Source: Setaria digitata (lineage: Eukaryota > Nematoda > Chromadorea > Rhabditida > Setariidae). Taken from it: 14,347 bases of DNA. Below, piece after piece: positions 1-9,559 of the stretch. The position numbers and the translations under genes are program-made. How positions within the stretch are numbered: position 1 is the first letter of the stretch; the number at the start of each line of letters is the position of its first letter. Below the pieces are notes generated by a model. That model saw nothing but the letters and a program-made list of their open reading frames with translations, did no database searches and was not told where the DNA came from. The stretch lies in NCBI GenBank assembly GCA_003640385.1, contig RCAB01000882.1:1-14347 (forward strand). Reading direction: 5' to 3'.

Positions 1-146
1 TTTTTTTTTTAATTTAAAAACACTGAATTTAATTGGGAAAATTTTGTACTTTAAAAATGTGCAATTAATGATGATATTAATTATCCTGACTACTTTTCCA
101 ATCCAAGTTTGAAGTGAAAAAAAGATTGAATGTTAGTTAGTCAGAC

Positions 147-3100
147 CTGTCGTTTCCATTCAGTTTGTGTACCTGATATCAAATCATACGTTCTTCCCAT
201 CATTGCGATTAGTAAGTTCAGCTGCATAACACTTACAAATAACTCGTAGATGATGAACATAGCCTTAAAATAACTCACTTCATGCCATCTAACTCTTATC
301 AAGATAAAGCAATAGTTGTGATAAGTTGAAGTCAGTTTTACGACTTTTATGGTCCATAAACGTTTATTATAGCAGTTCTTTCTAAGCAGCAAATTGTTGC
401 TATTTTCAAGAAGAATTGCTGCTGTCTCGCATTTTCTTAATGCAAATAAAAATTAGGAAGCAAAAATCAAGTTAGAATGACTACTGAAAGTTTTTAAAAT
501 GTCTATTTCAACTTTCAAGACCCTCATAATTTCAGGCTACTATCAAATGACATCGCTGTTATTACTTCAAAATTTCCCCAACTTTATTTAAAAAAAAAAA
601 AGAAAAAAATTTGAACCTTGCCAATGTAAATCATCATTGTACGATCACATAAAAAGACCATTCTACGATAAAAAACCATGAATTCACCAATTGTCATCAT
701 AAATATTCGCATTGCTGCTTCCATCGGATGAGCCATAATGTTTGTGTAATTCGAGTTAGTGAAATTTTGATTTTGAGTTTTCTGACGGGTACATGACATA
801 AAGATGATGTAAAAAGCTGCAATTAATTGTACAATTAGTTTTGTAATAAGTGAAAGGACGAAAAAAAAAAACATTGAAGATAAAATGCGACAAATAAATT
901 AAAATTTTTAAATACCAAGATCGAAATGATAACATGTAAGTAAAGCGAAACGTTTGCAGTATCGGGCAAAAATTGAAAAATTTAGCCGTCAGATCGATTT
1001 CTTTCTTTAAAGAAGAAAAAAGAAAACTGAAAAATTGATGAGAAATGAAATTATTTTACTTACACTGGGAAAAACCAATTAAAAATATAGCATAAATAAG
1101 AAAAAATCGACTCAAATCACGTGACAAAATTGTATATATCATCAAAACGAATGGTCCGATAAATTTTACAGCTCTAAAAATGAATCTTTTTAATTTTTGA
1201 AAGGAATTAGTTAGCTATTTTTTTTTTCAAAAATTCATCAAAAAAAAAAACATTCCTTAAATATATCATTTATAGATCAGATCATACAAAAAAAAAAAAA
1301 AAAAATTGGAACGAGCGGTTGATTGGTAGAAACCCAAAACAAAAAAGTTTTTGAAAATTAAAGTGGTTGAAAAACTAAAGAAATTTTTTAATCAAGCATT
1401 TTTTTCTCCTCAAACTTAATTTAAGAATCGCTAGTAGACAAAACTCTAGGCTTTTCTTTGCTCTTCTAGGACCAAATCTATCCCCTCTTGGAACAGAACT
1501 ATTGCTCCATGAAACTGCTAATCTTCGGTTAATTCAAGTGCTAAATAGCCATAAGCTCTATTTTATTTTTATCTTCATATCATCATATCCTAGATCAACT
1601 GATTACTGTTGCATAAGATAGTGTTCCGAATTCAATTTCTGTTTCCATTTGCACAAAAAATTTCTTGCTGCTGAAACTCCCAGCAAGCAAATCAGTGTAA
1701 TTTGTAATTCGGTTCTTTCTTAGTCATAGTAAGAAAAGTTTTCGTTTAAACTGCAAAGAATCTTTGGTACCTTTTTCAAATGGTAATTTCCCAGTTCTTT
1801 TTGCTACTATTAAAGTATTAATTAAGAAGAACAAAGAATACCTTGAATAAAACAGGAAATGCACACTGGTAAGAAGTACGACAAGTACTGAAAGTACGTT
1901 GTCAAAGAAAAGCATTGCTGGGCTGATTGAACACATCGCACGAAATGGAATTACCGAAAGAACAAATACAAACGATACTTTGTACGCGATCTTTGCCGGA
2001 AATGATTTCTGAGAAATGAATTAATTAGTTCAAAATGATTTCTAAGGAATGAATTAATTAGTTCAGAAAGTCGCCTGACCAAGTCAGGAGCATATGATGT
2101 AGCAGTTGACTAAAACTTTTCCTGCTATATCCTGTTTCCCACTGATTCCCGATCTAAACAGAAGCTTGTTTAGTGTTTTTAATAATAAGTTAATGAAGGA
2201 ACTTGCCAGCACTCGCCACCAACGCTTTTTTCCAATACTTTGAATATCCATGGCATCGTCAACAATTTGAATCACAGTCATCAGAAGTACTGCAATCTCG
2301 GTCATTAAACGTACCTTAAAAGAAAGAGAATACAGGAATACGCAAAACCATCTCCACTTTTAGAACTTCAGCTGAGGCTCAGTCTAAAAGTTGAGTATGC
2401 TCGATAATTTATACATCAAATTACAACTACTAGAATTGTTACTCATACTTATCACAAACAACCTAATGATGGCATCATTAACAAATATGCCGTTAATGAC
2501 AGCTAATTCAATTATTTGATAGTTTGTTTTGTTTTGTTTTTCAAAAGCTTAGGAAGCATGCATACATTTTGCTGCCAGCCTTGTCCAAAATACCACCAAA
2601 GATGGCAGGAATAATTAGGCAGTGATAATCCGGCTAAAAGAAATTTATCAAAATAACAACTGCTTATATTAGTTTGAATGAAAAAGAAATATGGAGAAAC
2701 GAATTTAAACAAGAAACCGCTTGAAATTAATAATTTTTGCTGCCATTAGAAAGCGCCATGTAGTTGGAACCGGATTTTATTGCGATAATGTAAAATGAGT
2801 GCAATTTAAGTTTGATTTGTTTTTAAATTTGCGAAGAGAACCTGCACTTACGGAGTTCCGATCCATTTTTGCTATCCAAATTGAATGGTATATGAAAAAT
2901 CTTCTTTATTTCATTAGTATTATCATTATAATCCGGATGCAGCATGATCATATTCTTCCAACCATTCAGAGTGCTGGCCTGAAGTTTTAACTCTAATCGT
3001 AATATTTTACAGTGATGAACACTAACAACAGTAGCTTGGCATATTATGAATAAATATTATTTTCTCAATTAAACTTTGATAAGCATTAAGTTAAGGTGAG

Positions 3101-4798
3101 ATAAATTTGGTAGGAACAGTTATTCAGTTGAAGCATTTTATAAAAGAGAAAAAAAAAAGTGGACAAGACAAAAAATCTATGCAAATATCATTTCTACATT
3201 TAAAAATTTCAGTTTATCCTCTCAATAACTGCACTAAAAGTTAAAATTAGCTTTACCTAACATTTGAATAATTGAATCGAGATTAATTAAGAGGAAAACT
3301 GAAATTGATTTCTACTGCAGCAAAAAATCATGAATGTGATGGGAAAAAATACCCAAGTTGTTATTGAAAATGGTCGACACATAAAAGCGGTGAAAACAAA
3401 AATGTAAAAGAATAAATAGCAACCAAATGATTTAGCAAGTCTGAAATTCTATTAGCTGAAAATTTATTTTGAATTAGGATTTGTAATTTTTCGAAAATTT
3501 TCATTCTTATCAGTGAGAAATATTTCATGACAATTATGGAATAATATCACGGTTTCATGATTGCGCGATCATTAAGTGTCTAAATTACTGCTACTTTTAT
3601 AAACTTATTTTAGCCAGAAAACAATTTTGTTTTTTTGATAAATTGTTTTGCATATCTTCAAATCTATTATTATAACTAGGAATTTGCCTTTTTTTGTCAA
3701 ATAGAAAGTGTATGAAAGGTTTTCTTTCTTTTCCATTTTGCTCTTTTTTTTTGTTTCATATACGACTGAAATTTTTTTTAAATAATTTTTGCTACTTTAT
3801 GACTAAATTCTTATTCTGATAATTAGTAATAATAAAAATAGTAAACAAATATTTATTTGTTTTTTTTGTTCCAACTACCGTATGCGTCCAAATGCTTCCC
3901 ATTTTGCTTGCAATAAATCACCCAACAAACCATCGAGAAGTTGTAAATGTTTCGTTGTTTCCTGGAAAGGAAAAAACGAAATACTCTCATTTTTTTTTTC
4001 TTTTTTTTAAATAATTCTTTCATGGGTTTTCCTTGATTATCTTGGCATATTCCTATTTAATTTCTCGTTTATTTTTTCCTTTTTCTAACATTGATAATAA
4101 CAAGATTAAAACTTTGCTGATAATTCATTTAACAGTGATATTAATTAATAATTAATTATTACGAAAAAAAAAAAAAAAAATATACCCCATAAACAATCAG
4201 TGACAGAGCACTGTCTTCATTAAGCTCCCCTGTTTCTTGATTAATTGTATCCAGTTCTGCAAGTGGATATGCATGGCTACTCGCATCACCATACATCCAA
4301 ATTACATCCGCTTCTAATTTCAAAATTTGTTCGAACATCTGCAACACATGCTATCTTCATCATCGTTTCATTGATAAAGGCTCATTTCCAATCATGAACA
4401 AGCAACTTTGATAGGCTAGACCAAATGTATCGAGCTAGTATCAGATATTTACGGAAGACGCATTTCCTAACTGAAAGCCAGGAAAGAGCTAAATGTTTGA
4501 AGTCGAAATACTTTTGCCGTGATCTTCTTAACCCTTGATTTCCAAAATATAATCTGAAATTTGAGGATTTTGTTATAATAATTGCATAACTAACTTCTTT
4601 CTTTGCCAAATGAGCTGCTAATGTTAGCGGCGTTAGATTCCGCTTATTCATTATTTTCAAATTAGCGCCTGTATCATAGCAAAGTTTTAACATTTCCTGA
4701 AAAAGCAATTGCAAAATATCTTTCGGTTCAGCGACAAAGTTAATAAAATATGTTTTTCGGTTTTTTTTTGTTTTCTTTTTTTTTTGTTGGAATTATGC

Positions 4799-4839
<41 letters not shown>

Positions 4840-7173
4840 CTGGCGTAGCAAAATCCCAAAAATTAGTGATGAAAATTTCTCAAACTAATAACAACAATTT
4901 TTAGTAAAGGGCGAATCAAGTCCCTAAGGTCAGGGGTCATGCAACACTTGCATGATGCAGATGCGAAAAATAAGCACTTACCGGTTGCTCATGGATTACT
5001 GCTAAGTGAAGTACTGTATTACCATTTGTATCTTTCTGATTCGGATCAGCATGCTTGGCCAATAAAATGCGGTAACAGTCCGTCTGATTGATGCATGCAG
5101 CAAATGATAACGGATATTCACCAAAATACATTCGTCTGCAGAAGTACTTTATCAGTGGCAGGCAATCTTATCAGTAAACTTTGTTCTGTTTGGTATTTCA
5201 AAAGTGTTGATAGTGACTGGATTTTGTTTTCTTGCACAGAACCAGATTAATGTACACTATTCGACTGCATCCTAACTTAAAAAAAAAAATAAAGATAGCT
5301 TAGATCTATCTGTTCATTTTGCTATTGTGTGTTTTTCCTGAAAATGCAAAGGCACCGGGACTGTTTTGACTGCCGATGAAACTAATCAAATATTGTAATT
5401 TCAGATAATGGATTAATTAGTAACTTTAACTGATTAAATAACCAGTCATTTACCCCATGTAATTAGTTTTAAAACTCAATTCAACATATTCGTGTTCTAG
5501 CGAATCTGTTCGACTGCTTTTCTGATCATCCGGACAGAAGAATGCTCCATAGCAACGTTGATTTACATCAGCACCATGTCGAAGCAAAAATAGTACCATT
5601 GCAGGATCTTCGTTAATGATTGCTTGATGCAACGGTGAGAGACCTATTGGTACTTATTCCAATCAAACATAGGTGTTACGCTTGAAAGTTAAAGTTTTGA
5701 AATTCGTTTAAATGAGCATCACTACTTATGTAAATTCATTACTTAGCCATCAAATTTACCGAGCAATCTAACCGAGACGTTGTGACAGGACTGGAAATGA
5801 ACTAAATTACTTGGGATAAGATTTCCGTGACAGCATTACAAGCAAGATTTATCATTATTTTGAAATAATTAAATTCGATGCGTTTATTTTCCATCAGATG
5901 AAACAAAAAAAAAAAAAAACTCAGAGAAATTACCGTAGTAGTCCTCACTAATGAATATATCATTGACAAGTTTCGGATAAGCTTTGATTAATTTGATAGC
6001 GAGCTGATTATGGATAGCTGTTCCTTGCAGAAGACAAACCCCAACAAGATTCTCACCCATCGAACCACGTTCCTCCAGTTTCCATGTAACTTCACGGTAC
6101 TTCCAATCAGATTTTCCACCTTTATCACCTCCCTCGAGTAATTTGAGTGCTAAAACACTTATATAATCTATTTGTATATTATAAAACCATTGAAGAAATA
6201 ATAATAATTTGAAATGACTAGAAATACTTCAATAAAAACTTCGACCTGTTTCATTTATCGCTCGCAGAAGATGTTGATTGGTCTAGTCAGAGAATTGAAA
6301 CTGTCCCCAAATTAATTAATCAATTGTAATTCGACTTTTGATATTTTAATGATTTTGATTTAAATGAATTAAAATGATGGTTATTGCTGAGTTATTTGAT
6401 AGTTTCAAAGTATTTGTAACAAATTTTTTGGATCAACAATACCTTTTTTTAAATCACCCTGATTTTCACCTTCCTGTCGAAATTCATCAAGAATGTTGGG
6501 ACCACTTTTTCCTTTACCCTTTTTACGTTTCAATGCACTCAACATCGCATTTCGTTCTTTATTTCGAATTTTCACTAATTCAGCCACAGATACCATTTTA
6601 CCCTTCCCGGAATTATACATAAAATCTTTCAACTGAAAATAAACCATTTCAAATTCGATTATTCATTTGTATTTGCAAGAACAACACGTTGCAAAAATTT
6701 TTTACAAAATTTGGACTCGAAATATTTTGAAAAACGCTTACAACAAGTAGGATATTTCACCAATATTGATGTGGCTTGTAGTTATATTATTGCTAAATTA
6801 ATAATGACTATCTTTTGATTAAATGGGTGATAAGCAAATTTGTAATTATTGGTGGATGTGTGTGCTGAAACATGCCCATAAGTAGGGAATTGCAATGTCA
6901 GGTATTTGAAGCTTTCATCTCAAAATGAAACGGTTGATGTTGTGATTGAAAAAAGCAAAAATCCACTCATATAAATCTAAATTATTTCGCTGAAACCTTT
7001 GTTTCAATGAATTCATCGATGAGTGATGAATCGCCAGTATTTTTGGCATATTTCATCCACGGAATTAGTTCACCACCACCACACATATCCACAAAACGGT
7101 AAAGTGCCGGTCCTGATTTTTTCTGCTTCCGAATCGCATCGCCTTCTGTTCGAGACGATTCTGCATTGCCCAT
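147..7173 (-). CDS. TRPV-type cation channel (OSM-9/OCR family), 3' end off the window
   Basis: Non-selective Ca2+-permeable sensory channel of the TRPV family, expected in the membrane of ciliated sensory neurons. Exons in transcript order: 6997-7173, 6443-6632, 5934-6149, 5454-5643, 4982-5135, 4595-4696, 4186-4338, 3879-3961, 3353-3440, 2852-2978, 2566-2633, 2207-2314, 1842-2008, 1064-1173, 617-816, 147-263. All 16 join in phase to 750 codons with no internal stop. Residues 1-59 hold MGNAES and a CGGGEL motif; 60-122 a basic Lys/Gly stretch; about 124-394 ankyrin repeats ([45 protein letters not shown]). S1 is about 427-443, S2 520-537, S3 560-576, S4 588-606, S5 628-650, the filter TIGE at 686-689, S6 712-734, then the start of the TRP helix (TQTEWKRQ). 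The start was chosen at MGNAESS, one base after a TTTGTAG acceptor. The tail, usually another 100-200 residues, is missing. I cannot separate OSM-9 from OCR by eye. All introns are GT-AG except the one after exon 12. Confidence 0.93.
1174..1841 (-). other. Largest intron of the TRPV gene; no gene seen
   Basis: This 668-bp intron separates the exons coding for S4 and S5. It is AT-rich with several A/T runs (for example 18 A at 1288-1305). I find no convincing open frame, RNA gene or repeat in it. The other TRPV introns above 300 bp (264-616, 2979-3352, 3441-3878, 5136-5453, 6633-6996) are likewise empty apart from homopolymers. Confidence 0.7.
2001..2065. repeat. Tandem 32-bp duplication carrying the acceptor of TRPV exon 13
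   Basis: Copies at 2001-2032 and 2034-2065 match at 30 of 32 positions with a 33-bp period. On the minus strand the downstream copy contains the real acceptor (TTTCTCAG) and the first eight bases of exon 13. The upstream copy carries a second acceptor (CCTTAG) followed by the same first bases. Using the upstream copy would give AAA TCA TTT TGA, an early stop, so it should be silent or act as an unproductive site. Confidence 0.9.
2205..2207 (-). other. GC-type 5' splice site (GC-AG intron) after TRPV exon 12
   Basis: Exon 12 ends GTG CTG and the intron begins GCAAGTTCC, the usual extended consensus of GC donors. Joining here to the acceptor at 2009-2010 gives RWWRVL followed by [10 protein letters not shown], in phase and matching the spacing between S2 and S3 expected of TRPV channels. 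The nearest GT (CGA|GTGCTG, also in phase) would delete VL and is a poor donor. Confidence 0.75.
4806..4833 (+). repeat. 28-base poly(A) tract inside a TRPV intron
   Basis: An uninterrupted A run, the longest in the window. Others are at 1288-1305, 11506-11524 and 11743-11762. On the transcribed minus strand these are T tracts in introns. They are probably length-polymorphic and liable to sequencing error. No target-site duplication or element body lies beside them. Confidence 0.9.
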
Positions 7174-7180
7174 CCTACAA
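7171..7180 (-). promoter_or_regulatory. Start codon of the TRPV gene and adjoining acceptor
   Basis: The minus strand reads CTTCTTTGTAG then G then ATG. The acceptor lies one base upstream of the chosen start, so the mRNA 5' end may be made by spliced-leader trans-splicing here, or an upstream non-coding exon may be joined. An upstream in-frame ATG at 7215 would add 14 residues, but it would read through the acceptor and would lose the N-terminal MGNAES myristoylation-type motif. Confidence 0.45.
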
Positions 7181-8575
7181 AGAAGTTGAGCTTTTACCTG
7201 ACAGTTTCGAATCATTTCTCTTTTTTTTTTCGATCAAATTCATTTTAAAAAAAAGAATAATTAAAAATAAAACAAAGAAATACCGGAAGTGTTAAATCGA
7301 ATTCTATGAAAAAAAATTAGCACTGATGAAACGCTGTTTGATATCACAGAAAAGGTAAGTTAACTGCAGTGTGTTGGAAATGCTCCGTGCACTTTGTAAT
7401 TCAAATATTTCATTTCTGTTGTGATATTTTGTTTACTTATTCGAGTAATAATTATTTCATATTATTACTATAAAAAAGACAAGCGTGCTACAGTATCCTA
7501 GACATGACTTTTATGATTTTAAAGAAACGGTATGTTGTGGCATCCTGGACATGCTGAATTAATTTTGCACAATTTGAAGCACAAATAACTGATTTCCTCT
7601 TCAAGAGTTGTTTTCTGAACTGTCTATAAAGTGACGATAACTTTCATCACTGATAATCGACCAATTTATGTTTCGAAATATTCTTTAATGATAAATATTT
7701 GACGAAAGCTGTTGCAAAGGAAAGTTTAACAATATTCACCGCTTATTAATTAACACTGCTATTACAAATGTTAGAGTTATAATGCAATATAGCATTGCTA
7801 AGAACTGAATAAGAAAAGGGCCAATTATTAATAAATGAGATATACTCGTCAGAAAGTCTTACTTATAGATTGTGACTAATAGACAAAATGCAATTATATT
7901 CGTTGGATACAATTTTTATATGTTTGCTTGATTGCCGAGAAAGTGTTACTTAGAAAAATGTATTTCTCCAATGACTGCAAAATTCCATGCAAACTTTTTT
8001 CACGCATCTCGCGCAATTCATCTTATAGAATGTTATGGATTTATCCTGTTTATCTTAGATATGATAATTCATAGTCATTCTGAAATACCTGTGAAAAAGA
8101 AATTATAGAATAGATGAATTAACCAACAGGTCTGCAGAGAGTAACCTTCTTTAAATATTTATGAACAAAATTATCACCACCGCCTTATCTTTCCAGTATA
8201 CGAACGCACAGACAGTTTCCTAGAAGCAGTTCCTTTTACAGACTTGTATGTTCTGAACCGATCAAGCAGTAAAACCACCGGAATCACCTCAATCCAAGCA
8301 AGTCTGGTGCTTTGTGGTACCACCATCGGTGTCAGTAAAGATTTGTTTATCATATCAAAAAAAAAAAGATGATTCTTTGTCTACAATAAATACTTTGCTT
8401 CGCGAGGATGGAGCTGAGTGTGATTGAATCGAAGCTCACTACAAATCGGTTTTTTAATCAGACCAAAGTGGGGAATAAATGGTTTGATATGATAAATGAT
8501 ATGAATGGTACGATGAAGAGTCGTTGCTTCTTTTGGAAAGTTTTTGTTTTTACATCTTTTTACTCATTCTATCAT
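7174..8575. other. Intergenic region between the TRPV gene and the small secreted-protein gene
   Basis: This should hold the TRPV promoter and any upstream non-coding exon. Apart from the region open on both strands at 8145-8369, I see only weak exon-like pieces on the plus strand: 7326-7354 starts ATG and ends at a perfect GTAAGT donor, and 7494-7529 is bounded by CTACAG and GTATGT. A plus-strand 61-codon frame at 8408-8593 has no supporting features. None is strong enough to call a gene. Confidence 0.5.
8145..8369 (+). other. 75-codon plus-strand open frame without ATG, overlapping a 59-codon minus-strand ORF
   Basis: The plus frame runs from after the TAA at 8142 to the TGA at 8370. It contains an acceptor-like TTTCCAG ending at 8196, and an AATAAA follows at 8385-8390, so it could be the end of a plus-strand terminal exon. 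The same DNA on the minus strand has an ATG ORF from 8353 to 8174 (59 aa, with a hydrophobic stretch near residues 20-30). The block is visibly richer in G and C than its flanks. I recognise neither translation and cannot decide which strand, if either, is coding. Confidence 0.3.
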
Positions 8576-9295
8576 TTAATTGTTTTGAAATGAAAAATCA
8601 TAACATTTTGCCTTATCAGCAACACAAGCGCGACAAAATTTATCAATTTTTGTGATCAGCTGTTCTGCATATGCAAAATCTTCAGTGCTTTAAAATTTGA
8701 TTCGATTCAGAAGCTGATTACTTTCAAATTGCCTGCGTATCGTCCCTATCTCTGCGACACAAAACCTGCAAAAGCTCTTTTTGTATGAGCAATTGGTAAA
8801 TTAATCAAGATAAGAGACTACTTCTAATTTAAATCCTTTTAAAATATTAATTAGCAGAAATATTTTGGTGTTGAAATCAGCAGCTAAGAATAGAAGAGTG
8901 TTGTGTTGGCCATGTCTGTGAGAGCATAACTGTGTGAAATGTTTTAAGACCTTTAATCAATCACCGGTTAGCTTCAAATTTTGTTTGTCCAAAAATCTAA
9001 GAGTGTGGTAAATGTGCCGAATTTGGAGGTGAACTATTATGTTATGTGTTTTAGGTCGTTAGCATCTCAACTGAGTTTGTGACTTTTGCATTCAAATGAA
9101 ACTTTTTCGAGGTGTCATGTTGAAATATTTGAAGATATCCTGAAAGCTGGGACAAGAAAATACTTTAAAATGATAAATAGCGCATCCTTCCAACCGGAAT
9201 ACTTCATTTTTCACAACGGTTGTTGCGATTTCTGCTTTCAAGTCTGCTGATCCTAAAATAAGCAGTAACATTGCAAGTTTCCTCAAAATTTTCAT
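8576..9295 (-). CDS. Small secreted cysteine-containing protein, function unknown
   Basis: Preferred exons: 9164-9295, 8965-8996, 8722-8765, 8576-8664, joining in phase to 98 residues plus TAA. Exon 1 is the firm part: MKILRKLAMLLLILGSADLKA is a typical N-terminal signal peptide (basic start, Leu-rich core, small residues near 16-21), followed by about 23 mature residues. The other exons are short and rest on splice consensus, phase and the absence of stops. The model has five cysteines (38, 57, 80, 83, 90), including CRAC. The last acceptor could instead lie upstream at ACTGAAG, adding several residues. I recognise no family. It lies downstream of the two-repeat gene on the same strand, so co-transcription is possible. 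No AATAAA was seen just after the stop. Confidence 0.5.
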
Positions 9296-9317
9296 CTTCA
9301 GAAACAGCTAAGGTAAA
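9296..9317 (-). promoter_or_regulatory. Candidate trans-splice acceptor before the secreted-protein gene
   Basis: The minus strand reads TTTTACCTTAG, ending at 9308, followed by a 12-base leader and the ATG at 9295. This is the layout expected of spliced-leader acceptance just ahead of a nematode start codon. A second, weaker AG touches the ATG itself. Confidence 0.45.
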
Positions 9318-9479
9318 AGTTTAAAAATCGAAGCAATTCCTTGCTTTTGTTAATATTTCCCCACTTAAATTTCAATTAAATGACTTAAAACCATAACTGA
9401 ATTATTCAATTAACTATGACAATAGACCTTTATATTCATTATTCCTCCTTTTTCTTTTTTTTTTTTTCCTCTCTTCTCT

Positions 9480-9485
9480 TTTATT
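9480..9485 (-). terminator. Polyadenylation signal AATAAA of the two-repeat gene
   Basis: AATAAA on the minus strand begins about 75 bases after the stop codon at 9560-9562. It supports ending the upstream gene here rather than splicing on into the signal-peptide exon at 9295. The gap from this signal to the next candidate trans-splice acceptor is about 170 bp. Confidence 0.6.
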
Positions 9486-9559
9486 CTTGTTATTCCATTT
9501 TCAAGGCGTTTGTCGTTAATCATGCTTAACATAACTACTACCTACTAGAAACTGATTAT

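Noticed and set aside
1..146. C-terminal exon of the TRPV channel at the left edge
   Set aside because: No acceptor followed by the expected tail could be read in these bases. The remaining exons must lie outside the window.
2799..2990. 63-codon plus-strand frame
   Set aside because: It lies opposite TRPV exon 2852-2978, which has a strong GTAAGT donor and fits in phase on the minus strand.
4806..4833. Poly(A) run as a retroposon tail
   Set aside because: No element body or target-site duplication flanks it. Similar runs occur throughout the introns.
6374..6622. 82-codon plus-strand frame
   Set aside because: It is the complement of TRPV exon 2 (6443-6632).
7174..7215. Upstream ATG at 7215 and a possible 23-base intron (GTAAAAGC to TTTGTAG) before the TRPV start
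   Set aside because: A 23-base intron is shorter than nematode introns normally are. The acceptor is better explained by trans-splicing or a distant upstream exon.
7023..7295. 90-codon plus-strand frame
   Set aside because: It is the complement of TRPV exon 1. Its end is low-complexity Lys/Asn from A runs.
8408..8593. 61-codon plus-strand frame with ATG
   Set aside because: It has no splice, signal or family support, and its end overlaps the opposite strand of the secreted-protein stop region. Frames of this length arise by chance in such AT-rich DNA.
8884..8932. Extra exon beginning after TTTCACACAG inside the secreted-protein gene
   Set aside because: It has no donor before the in-frame stop, and the neighbouring exons already join in phase without it.
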